Assembly: GCA_963677395.2 (NCBI GenBank)
Contig: OY781965.2
Span: forward strand, 1,736,001-1,800,000
Direction of reading: 5' to 3'
Length of the DNA: 64,000 nucleotides
Source of the DNA: G963667975 sp963677395
Lineage (GTDB): Bacteria > Bacteroidota > Bacteroidia > Bacteroidales > G963667975
The position numbers and the translations under genes were made by a program. The notes under the pieces were generated by a model. It worked only from the letters and a program-made list of their open reading frames with translations, ran no database searches and was not told the origin of the DNA. Shown piece after piece: positions 31,781 through 39,780 of this stretch. Positions within the stretch are counted from its first letter, which is position 1. Each line of letters begins with the position of its first letter.

Positions 31781-34597
31781 TTAAGCAGGAAAAAATAATT
31801 TTATAATCCTGTCAAGATCAGAAAGTTTATAAGGCTTGCCTACAAACTCATCTAATCCGGCATTGATGTATTGTTCACGTTCGAATTTCATGGTGTTAGC
31901 TGTTAATGCTATGATGTAACAGCTTTTACCAGTTTCCTTACAGTAAGCTTTTATCTGTTTGGTTGCTTCGATTCCATCCATTACGGGCATTTGTATATCC
32001 ATGAAGATGATATCAAAATTAGTTTCAGCATCTTTGAATTTAGCCACGGCAATTTCTCCATTATCTGCTACTTGTACAAAATGGCCAAGGTTTTTAAGCT
32101 GATTTTGAGCAACTTTCTGATTTATTGGATTGTCTTCAACCAGTAATACGTTTAGTGATTTCTTTACAATCTCTTTTTCTGTAGCCTCAGTAAATATGGC
32201 TTCATCATCTTTCAGAGTGACAAAACTATTGAATTCTATTTCAAACCAAAAGTGTGTACCGACGTTTATTTTACTTTCTACCTGAATTATTCCTCCCATG
32301 CGTTCAACAAGCATTTTTGCGATAGAAAGACCTAATCCGCTTCCTCCATATTTTCGGGTTGTGGAAACTTCAGCCTGAACAAACTCGTCAAACACTTTAT
32401 CAATTTTGTCTGGACTAATACCGATGCCGGTATCTTGTACTTCAAATCTGATTTTATATTTGGTTCCTTTTGATTCTTTGAGTTTTAAATTTACGTTTAC
32501 AGAACCTTCTTCTGTAAACTTAACGGCATTATTTATTAAATTCAATAAAACTTGGCGGATACGAACCGGATCACCATTTATTTGTCGTGGAATTTTTTGG
32601 TCAATACTGCAATTTAAGTTTATGTATTTTTCATTTGCTTTAAACTGAACCAATTGAATAACATCCTTGAGTAAATCGTGAAGTGAAAAATTGATTGATT
32701 CGAGTTCGATTTGTCCAGATTCTATTTTCGAAAAATCAAGAATTTCGTTAACAATAGTAATCAAATTGGATGCTGATCGTGAAATTAGTTCTACAAATTC
32801 TTTTTGCTCAGGGTTTAATGTCAGTGATTTAAGATATTCAGCTGCACCAACAATACCATTCATTGGAGTACGGACTTCGTGGCTCATTTTTGCAAGAAAC
32901 TGACTTTTAGATTCAGTTGCAGTAAGTGCTTTTTGACGTGCTAATTGTAGTTCCTGTTCAGCAAGTTTCTGTTCTGTAATGTCAAGTAAATGACCAATTA
33001 ACGCAGGTTTTCCTTTGTAAATAGTAATAGATCCAAATACTTGGATATAAAGAAGTTCTCCTGTTTTTTTTAATCCTCTGAGTGTATAGTTTGAATATTC
33101 CAGATTTTCCAGGTTTAATTGGCGTTTGTTGTTTTTATCAATTAATCCACGATCATCTGGATGAATAAGATTTGAAAAACGCATAGCATTATTCAAATCA
33201 GAAAGATCGTAACCAAAAATATTAGCCAACGCTGGATTAGAATATTTAATAATGTCATTTTGGACAATGTAAACTCCAACTACGGAGTTTTCGTTCAGTT
33301 TTCTGAATTTTTCTTCACTTTCGCGAAGTGCTTCTTCCGAATTTTTTCTATCGGTGATGTCTGTCCCAACACTATATATTTCAATGATTTCATTTTTATC
33401 ATTCCGGATAACCTTGTTTGTCCATAACACCCAGGTTTTCTCACCGTTGGATTTAATATTTTCGTTAATATTAATTTGGTAATTCTCGGTGTTATCACAT
33501 ATTTTCTTCATCAGGTTGCGTAAATCACGCCCTGATGCTTCCTTTTCCGGAACGATTGTTCCCATCACATGTTTTCCGATTACATCTTCCTGCTTTACAC
33601 CAAAATATTCTTGCCCATATTCATTCAGGAAGAGAATTTCTCCTTTTAAACTCCAGCGAAGGATTATGCTGTTTGCATTTTCGACTAAATCGCGATAATT
33701 TAACTCGCTGGATATTAAGCGGCTTTCAGCTTCCTTCTTTTGAGTAATATCACGAATTATCAGGCAAAGTTGTTGTCCGAATGAAGATTGTATTGGAAAG
33801 AAAATAGATTCAATCCATTTACGTTCGCCATCCATTGCAATAAATTCATTATCGAATCGCTGGTTAAACCATATAGGTTTTGTTCCTTTGCGAAAAAAAT
33901 CTAATGTATTTCCCTTAAAATTACGCTTAAAGATTCTGTCTTTGTCATTTATAGGATAAAATTCATTCATAATATCCCAGATGTAACGCCCAATAGCTTC
34001 TGCCGGTTTCTTGCCACTAATTTTATACATGGCATCGTTCCATTCGCTTATAAATCCATTTTCGTTAATGATAGCGATACCATCAATAGATTGGTTAATT
34101 AAACTGTCCAGTTTTGTTTTACTATCACTATATTTACGTTCAAACGAAACTTCCTGAGTGATATCTTTGATTACGACATGAATAATATAAGTATTACGGG
34201 TAGTTTGACGTAAATGCATTTCTTCTCTGAGCCATTTTATTTCGAACCAATCCGTAAAAATGCGATATTCAGCTACTGATTTGTTTACCTTTTTAGAAAA
34301 TATTTTTTTTGTATGAGAAAGATAAATATCTTTATCAGAAGGGTGTACAATGTCATACCATGAATTAATACCATTGTCGAGATAGGATTTAGGGCGTCCG
34401 ATTATTTTTAATACGTTATCCGAAATAAAGATATATTTCAGGTCGTTTTGAGTATCGTAGCTTACAATGCAAACACCTTCTGTTACAGCATTTACAAGAT
34501 AAGTAAAGTCATTTTTAATAGTTTGCAGAATGTTAACCTCTTCTTCGAGGTATTTTATTTTACGTTCATATTCTGCGATGCTCAATTCTAGTGGCAT
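31781..34597 (-). CDS. Multi-PAS hybrid histidine kinase with receiver
   Basis: A 938-residue cytoplasmic protein without membrane helices. Four PAS domains follow one another (about 12-150, 165-290, 297-420 and 425-545), with linkers ending in DITQ-type PAC motifs. Then come HisKA (FLAKMSHEVRTPMNGIVGAA), HATPase_c (INNAVKFTEEGS, DTGIGI, GSGLGLSIAKML) and a C-terminal receiver (NVLLVEDNPINQKVA; acceptor Asp in FMDIQMPVMDG; Lys in FVGKPYK). It lies 11 bases upstream of the synthase-phosphorylase and 22 bases downstream of another hybrid kinase, so it is very likely co-transcribed with both. PAS ligands unknown. Confidence 0.92.
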   Translation of the reverse strand: MPLELSIAEYERKIKYLEEEVNILQTIKNDFTYLVNAVTEGVCIVSYDTQNDLKYIFISDNVLKIIGRPKSYLDNGINSWYDIVHPSDKDIYLSHTKKIFSKKVNKSVAEYRIFTDWFEIKWLREEMHLRQTTRNTYIIHVVIKDITQEVSFERKYSDSKTKLDSLINQSIDGIAIINENGFISEWNDAMYKISGKKPAEAIGRYIWDIMNEFYPINDKDRIFKRNFKGNTLDFFRKGTKPIWFNQRFDNEFIAMDGERKWIESIFFPIQSSFGQQLCLIIRDITQKKEAESRLISSELNYRDLVENANSIILRWSLKGEILFLNEYGQEYFGVKQEDVIGKHVMGTIVPEKEASGRDLRNLMKKICDNTENYQININENIKSNGEKTWVLWTNKVIRNDKNEIIEIYSVGTDITDRKNSEEALRESEEKFRKLNENSVVGVYIVQNDIIKYSNPALANIFGYDLSDLNNAMRFSNLIHPDDRGLIDKNNKRQLNLENLEYSNYTLRGLKKTGELLYIQVFGSITIYKGKPALIGHLLDITEQKLAEQELQLARQKALTATESKSQFLAKMSHEVRTPMNGIVGAAEYLKSLTLNPEQKEFVELISRSASNLITIVNEILDFSKIESGQIELESINFSLHDLLKDVIQLVQFKANEKYINLNCSIDQKIPRQINGDPVRIRQVLLNLINNAVKFTEEGSVNVNLKLKESKGTKYKIRFEVQDTGIGISPDKIDKVFDEFVQAEVSTTRKYGGSGLGLSIAKMLVERMGGIIQVESKINVGTHFWFEIEFNSFVTLKDDEAIFTEATEKEIVKKSLNVLLVEDNPINQKVAQNQLKNLGHFVQVADNGEIAVAKFKDAETNFDIIFMDIQMPVMDGIEATKQIKAYCKETGKSCYIIALTANTMKFEREQYINAGLDEFVGKPYKLSDLDRIIKLFFPA

Positions 34598-34619
34598 AGT
34601 AATTTCCCAATTTCTTTGA

Positions 34620-36566
34620 TTAATACTTATCCAGAAGTTTAATTAAATCATCGGGTTTAAAAGGCTTGGAGATATAATCATCCATACCCGAGGCCAGATA
34701 TTCTTCTCTGTCTTGTGACATTACATTTGCAGTCATTGCAATAATTGGAATAGATTTAGGAGCTTTTCGTTCATTTTCCAGTTCCCTGATTAGCTTTGTA
34801 GCTGTGATACCACTCATTTCAGGCATTTGGACATCCATCAGGATTACATCATAGGTATTGTGAGTGAACTTTTCAACGGCAATTTTCCCGTTTTCAGCAA
34901 GATCAACCATGTGCCCCATTTTTTCGAGAGTCATTTTGGCAACTTTTTGATTGATAGGATTATCTTCGGCTAAGAGTATTGACATTATTCTTGAAACGGA
35001 AGAAATTGTTAATGGTTTATCATCATCAATTTCTTTTTGAGGTTTTATGCCAACCTGTACAGGAATATCAAACCAGAACGTAGATCCAATTCCGAATTTA
35101 CTTTCGAAACCAATAACTCCGCTCATCATTTCTGTAATTCTTCTTGAAATAACCAAACCTAAACCAGTTCCACCGTGTTTTCGGGTTGCATAGGAATAAA
35201 CTTGTGTGAATTCGCGGAAAAGTTTTTCTTTATCTTCTTCTTTAATACCAATACCACTGTCTTTTACAATGAATTTAAGGATAATATCTTTGTCTTTTAC
35301 AATTCGGGTAGAAACATAAATATCTACGCCGCCCTTATCAGTAAACTTAATTGCGTTATTTGCCAGATTGAGAAGAATCTGGTTTAACCGAACAGGATCG
35401 CTGTAAATGTATTGAGGTACAGATGGATCGATATGAGTTTTAAGATAAACACTTTTTTCAGAGGTTTTGAAACTCAATAGTTTTCCAATCTCGTCAAGGT
35501 CTTTAAAAAGATCAAAGTCCATCTTCTCAATATTAACCTGACCCGATTCTATTTTGGAAAAATCCAGAATATCATTGATAATTGCAAGAAGATTGTTTGC
35601 AGAGGTATTGATAATGTTGAGATAAGCTTTTTGATCATCATTCAATTCGGTATCTTTCAATATATTAATCATACCGATGATTCCGTTCATGGGTGTACGG
35701 ATTTCATGACTCATATTTGCCAGAAATCTGCTTTTAGATTTTGCTGCATTTTCAGCAATTTCTTTTGCGTTGATTAATTCTTGTTCAGATTTTTTCCGGA
35801 TTGTAATGTCACGAATAATCATCTGAAGAACCTCTCTGTCATCAATATTAATAATACTACATGTCATTTCAACCGGAATATCATAACCGAGAGAACTTAT
35901 TAGTTGCGATTCAACCTTAATTACGTTTTTGTTTTTTCTTACTGTATTTATAAATTCCTGAAATTCAGAATGTCCAAATAGGTAGTAGTCTGTCGGAAAT
36001 AACTTTGCATAGTGTAATCCGATGATGCTGTTGTGTTCTCGTTTTATAAGCAGTGATGTTGCTGAATTTGCATCAAGAATAATGCCATTTTTTGCATCAC
36101 AAAGAATAATTGCATCCGGAGCATTTTCGAAAAGATTCCTATAGCGTTCTTCTTTTTCCTGAAGCTTATTTTCTGTATTTTTACGTTCGATAGAATATCG
36201 TATGGAGCGGCTTAAAATTGTTGCATTTATCTGCCCTTTAACCAAGTAATCGGAAGCACCCATTTCAAGTGCTTTACTGTCGGTTTCGTAGTTATCCTGA
36301 CCAGTAAGAAGGATAATAGGTGTTTTGCAGTTGTTTTTTCTGCATAGATCAAGAAATTCAAAACCAGTGTTTTTACCCAAACGATAATCAACTAAAAAAA
36401 GATCAAAGTCTTCACTGTTAATCATGTGAATTGCACGGTCAAATGTATCAATCCACTCAATTTCATAATTTGTCCCTTTGATTTCGCTTAAGACATCACG
36501 GGTAATGAGAAAATCATCCTCGTCATCTTCGATTAGTAGTATTTTGATGGTTTTATTCTCAAGCAT
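34620..36566 (-). CDS. Receiver-PAS-kinase-receiver hybrid protein
   Basis: A 648-residue soluble phosphorelay protein. A first receiver lies at about 8-122 (ILLIEDDEDDFLIT; acceptor Asp in LFLVDYRLGKNTG) and a PAS domain at about 140-255. HisKA follows (FLANMSHEIRTPMNGIIGMI), then HATPase_c (ANNAIKFTDKG, DSGIGI, GTGLGLVISRRI) and a second receiver at about 525-645 (ILLAEDNPINQKVA, LMDVQMPEMSG, YISKPFKP). An N-terminal receiver lets another kinase control it, so it can sit in the middle of a cascade. Gaps of 19 and 22 bases to its neighbours support one operon. Confidence 0.92.
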   Translation of the reverse strand: MLENKTIKILLIEDDEDDFLITRDVLSEIKGTNYEIEWIDTFDRAIHMINSEDFDLFLVDYRLGKNTGFEFLDLCRKNNCKTPIILLTGQDNYETDSKALEMGASDYLVKGQINATILSRSIRYSIERKNTENKLQEKEERYRNLFENAPDAIILCDAKNGIILDANSATSLLIKREHNSIIGLHYAKLFPTDYYLFGHSEFQEFINTVRKNKNVIKVESQLISSLGYDIPVEMTCSIINIDDREVLQMIIRDITIRKKSEQELINAKEIAENAAKSKSRFLANMSHEIRTPMNGIIGMINILKDTELNDDQKAYLNIINTSANNLLAIINDILDFSKIESGQVNIEKMDFDLFKDLDEIGKLLSFKTSEKSVYLKTHIDPSVPQYIYSDPVRLNQILLNLANNAIKFTDKGGVDIYVSTRIVKDKDIILKFIVKDSGIGIKEEDKEKLFREFTQVYSYATRKHGGTGLGLVISRRITEMMSGVIGFESKFGIGSTFWFDIPVQVGIKPQKEIDDDKPLTISSVSRIMSILLAEDNPINQKVAKMTLEKMGHMVDLAENGKIAVEKFTHNTYDVILMDVQMPEMSGITATKLIRELENERKAPKSIPIIAMTANVMSQDREEYLASGMDDYISKPFKPDDLIKLLDKY

Positions 36567-36585
36567 GTATTTTTGATTAGATAGG

Positions 36586-37035
36586 TTATGATTTTGGAAG
36601 TGAAACTAGGTTAAACCAATAGGTTTCAAGCAGTTTTACTACATTTACAAGTCCGTCAAAAGTAACAGGTTTGGTAATGAATGAATTAGCACCATAGTCG
36701 TAGGTTTTAATAATATCTTCTTCGGCTTTGGAAGTAGTTAGAATTACAACAGGAATGCTTTTGAGTTTAGGATCTTTTTTGATTTCAAGTAAAGCTTCTC
36801 TTCCATCTTTTCGAGGCATATTTAAATCGAGCAGAATAATACCCGGACGCGGATATTCCTGCGTATTACTAAACCGTCCACGATTATAAAGATAGTCTAG
36901 TAGTTCTATTCCATCTTCAACATAGAAAAATTTGTGAGGCATGCTGCTCTCTTCAAGTGCTTCCTGAGTCATTAGTCTGTCGTCAGGATCGTCTTCGGCA
37001 AGCAAAATTACAATGGAACTTTCATTATCTTTCAT
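36586..37035 (-). CDS. Single-domain response regulator, Rcp1-like
   Basis: A 149-residue stand-alone receiver: LLAEDDPDDRLMTQEAL at the start, phospho-acceptor Asp70 in IILLDLNMPRKDG, LTTSKAEEDI and FITKPVTF. It has no output domain. The sequence is of the Rcp1 type, a regulator that pairs with cyanobacterial-phytochrome-like kinases carrying the HDLQEPL box, exactly the type encoded just upstream. The start at 37035 is chosen because GGAGGG lies a few bases before it; a longer frame would place that ribosome-binding site inside the gene. Confidence 0.9.
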   Translation of the reverse strand: MKDNESSIVILLAEDDPDDRLMTQEALEESSMPHKFFYVEDGIELLDYLYNRGRFSNTQEYPRPGIILLDLNMPRKDGREALLEIKKDPKLKSIPVVILTTSKAEEDIIKTYDYGANSFITKPVTFDGLVNVVKLLETYWFNLVSLPKS

Positions 37036-37093
37036 AAATAGACCCTCCATTGACAAAGATAAACTAAAAAAAACAGTTATACGTTGATGTCAG

Positions 37094-38707
37094 TTATTTT
37101 TTTTGATTAACAGGCAATTCTACTTCAAAACGAGTTCCTACTCCTAAAGTACTTTTTGCTAATATAGTTCCATTGTGTAAATCTACAATTCTTTTGCAAA
37201 TTGCCAATCCAATTCCAGTTCCTTCAAATGATGCTCTGGATTGTAAGCGTTGAAATGGTCGGAAAATTTTATTGTAGAACGACATGTCAAAACCAATTCC
37301 ATTATCGATAACAACTATCCTAATACGCTGATTGTCTATTATTTCTGCATATATTTTTACGATAGGAGGTTGAGTTGGTTTGTGAAATTTTATGGAGTTG
37401 CTGAGTAAGTTTTGAAGTAATTGTTTCATTTGCATAGGAACAGCTTCAATGACTGGTAGTTTAGATATTGTGATCCTGGCTCCTTCTTTTTCGATTATAG
37501 CTTCTAAATCAGCCATCACATCTTTCATGGTATTATTTAAATCAACCATGGTATGCCTGTTGACTTTTGCGCTTAATAATGAGTATGTTAGTAATTCATT
37601 AAGCATCGTTTGCATTCTGCTTGCTGATGCCTGCATACGTTCAATGTAATCTTTTCCTGTATCTCCCAGGTTTTCTGCGTATCTTACTCTAAGCCTATCT
37701 CCAAATACCTGAATTTTCCGAAGAGGTTCTTGTAAATCGTGCGTAGAAATGAGTGTAAGCTCTTCGAGTTCTTTGTTTATACGGATTAAATTTTTCTCTT
37801 TTTCGCGGGATTCTTTTACCAGAAAGAGAATCAGGAATAAAGTAAATAGAAAGATAGAAATTGTTATAATGCTTATAACCAGTGCTTTTTGTGTTGAATT
37901 GTAAAATATATCACTTGTCTTTTCAGAAAAAATTATCCCAAACCGAACACCCATAATGTTTACCGGGTAAATGGTTGAGATGGTTTTTTGTTTTTTATTA
38001 TTTTCAATAACCTCTAATTTGCCAGTATAGCGAAGATTTTTAGCAATGTTTTCGCGAATTGTTGTAATGTCTGAAAATAAGATATTTTCATTAGGTAGGT
38101 TTGTTACAATGTTATTTCCTTCAACATTATAAAGTGATTGGAAGTTTTTTTCTTTGATGTGAAATTGGCTGAATTTCTCAGCTACAAAATGTTTGATTTT
38201 AATGGTAAATGATACTAAAAAATTACCATACACAGTATTTCGTTTCGAGTAGATTTGTAGAATGTCATTTCCATTATAATATACTGAATCAGAATGTATT
38301 TGAGGTGGTATCGTGTTTTCTGAATAGCTCTTTGTAAAGTAGTTGCTTTTGTTTATCGAAAAATAAAAATTATTACCCGTTTCGTTGTAAACAAAAACTT
38401 CACGAAGGGTTTCTTTATATTTCATGAAAAATCTGCGTATATTTTTTATTTCTAAAGATTGAATATTTTGATTATCAAACATCCTCGCAATATTTTCATC
38501 AGAGAAAAAAATAAAAAAATCTTCATTTAGATTTTCAAAATATTCGTCTATAACTGTTTCACAGACTTTTGCTTGATTTTCAATAAGTACAGAATTAGAG
38601 TCTATTTGTTGATTATATAATGATGAATAATAGAATATATTGATTGCAATTACAATAATTACAATGATTGATATTACAAACCAGATATTTCTATTTATAA
38701 ATTTCAT
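37094..38707 (-). CDS. Membrane histidine kinase with extracytoplasmic sensor (phytochrome-like kinase type)
   Basis: A 537-residue kinase. Membrane helices at about 8-28 and 277-297 flank a ~245-residue extracytoplasmic sensor domain of unrecognised sequence, possibly Cache-like. The kinase part has THDLQEPLRKIQVFGDRLRV with the phospho-His, then HATPase_c (LLSNSIKFHKP, DNGIGFD, GTGIGLAICKRIV). This H-box is the type found in cyanobacterial phytochrome kinases, which use Rcp1-like partners; such a regulator lies 58 bases downstream. The Cache lipoprotein gene ends 4 bases upstream, suggesting joint sensing. Confidence 0.88.
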   Translation of the reverse strand: MKFINRNIWFVISIIVIIVIAINIFYYSSLYNQQIDSNSVLIENQAKVCETVIDEYFENLNEDFFIFFSDENIARMFDNQNIQSLEIKNIRRFFMKYKETLREVFVYNETGNNFYFSINKSNYFTKSYSENTIPPQIHSDSVYYNGNDILQIYSKRNTVYGNFLVSFTIKIKHFVAEKFSQFHIKEKNFQSLYNVEGNNIVTNLPNENILFSDITTIRENIAKNLRYTGKLEVIENNKKQKTISTIYPVNIMGVRFGIIFSEKTSDIFYNSTQKALVISIITISIFLFTLFLILFLVKESREKEKNLIRINKELEELTLISTHDLQEPLRKIQVFGDRLRVRYAENLGDTGKDYIERMQASASRMQTMLNELLTYSLLSAKVNRHTMVDLNNTMKDVMADLEAIIEKEGARITISKLPVIEAVPMQMKQLLQNLLSNSIKFHKPTQPPIVKIYAEIIDNQRIRIVVIDNGIGFDMSFYNKIFRPFQRLQSRASFEGTGIGLAICKRIVDLHNGTILAKSTLGVGTRFEVELPVNQKK

Positions 38708-38711
38708 TATT

Positions 38712-39734
38712 TTATTTCTTTAGTAATTTAATAATTCTCCAGTTTAATTCTTTGATTTCAGCAGCAAATAAAAAGTATTTGTCACCTGATAAATTTATTG
38801 TTTCAAATTCAGAAAATTCATTGACAATACGGTTAAAAGCATTACGAACCTGAGAATCTCTATTCTGAAGCAGGTTATAATCTTCTTTTTTATAAGTGTC
38901 TTTTTTTATTGTTTCAATGTATTTATGATCACTTAAAGTTGGTAAGCCAAGTAAGTTAATAGTTGTTTCTGAGGCAGTTACAATTAGTCCTGAATTATCA
39001 ACAATGAGAATGTCATTTTGATTTGCAGTAAGGTATTTGTCTGTTATTGTATTGATGGTAACATCAATTCCAGATACCCCCTCCAATGTATTATTGTTAT
39101 AAACAGGTGCAATTGCAGAAATCATCCAGCCCCTTCCTGCAGGATCAACGTAAGAGTCATTAACCCAGAGTGCTTTTTTTTCAGGATTATGTTTTTCATC
39201 AGCCAAATAGTAGAAATTGAAAGAGGTGATGTCTAGGCGTGGTTCATATTGGGACAATACATCAAAGAAGGGATAGATTCGGTTGTAATTATGGCGGTCA
39301 TTATAATATGTTTGGGCGACAGCTTCATTGTTTTTAATAATCTCTTTAAAGATTGAATCGAGTGGTTCTGTAAAACAAACGATTTTCCAGACTTCTTCGG
39401 TTATGGGAGTTCGTCCCGAAACATAAACTGCTGAATTAAAATCATCAACAGGTTTGTATAATACTCCTGTTGATGAAATTGCATAATTATTTTTATCTGT
39501 ACAATTAAATTGATTTTGATTTACATATAATTTTACTGTATAGTCTGCAAGAGATTGTGCATTTGTCTTAATTTTCTGGAAATCAGAGTTTATTTTTTCT
39601 GCAATCTGAGAGATGATAAGGATATTTTGAGCCTTTTTCTTTTCGGAGATACCTTCTGAAGAACATGATACAAGTAAAAAAGCAGAAATGATGCTCACCC
39701 AAAAGAGAACCCAAAAACCATTTGGAATCTTCAT
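38712..39734 (-). CDS. Cache-domain lipoprotein, putative detached sensor
   Basis: A 340-residue predicted lipoprotein with signal MKIPNGFWVLFWVSIISAFLL and lipobox LLVSC (Cys about 25). The rest is a periplasmic double-Cache-like sensor: a long N-terminal helix (KKAQNILIISQIAEKINSDFQK), FYYLADEKHNPEKKALWVNDSY and IAPVYNNNTLEGVSGIDVTINTI, which is the Cache core ending. No kinase or methyl-accepting domain is attached. A longer frame exists but would run into the kinase upstream; the lipobox decides the start. It is sandwiched between two sensor kinases with gaps of 46 and 4 bases, so it probably feeds them a small-molecule signal. Confidence 0.78.
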   Translation of the reverse strand: MKIPNGFWVLFWVSIISAFLLVSCSSEGISEKKKAQNILIISQIAEKINSDFQKIKTNAQSLADYTVKLYVNQNQFNCTDKNNYAISSTGVLYKPVDDFNSAVYVSGRTPITEEVWKIVCFTEPLDSIFKEIIKNNEAVAQTYYNDRHNYNRIYPFFDVLSQYEPRLDITSFNFYYLADEKHNPEKKALWVNDSYVDPAGRGWMISAIAPVYNNNTLEGVSGIDVTINTITDKYLTANQNDILIVDNSGLIVTASETTINLLGLPTLSDHKYIETIKKDTYKKEDYNLLQNRDSQVRNAFNRIVNEFSEFETINLSGDKYFLFAAEIKELNWRIIKLLKK

Positions 39735-39780
39735 AATTAATCTGTTAAGCTTATTAGGCGTTGGAGGTGATTGCTGAAAA

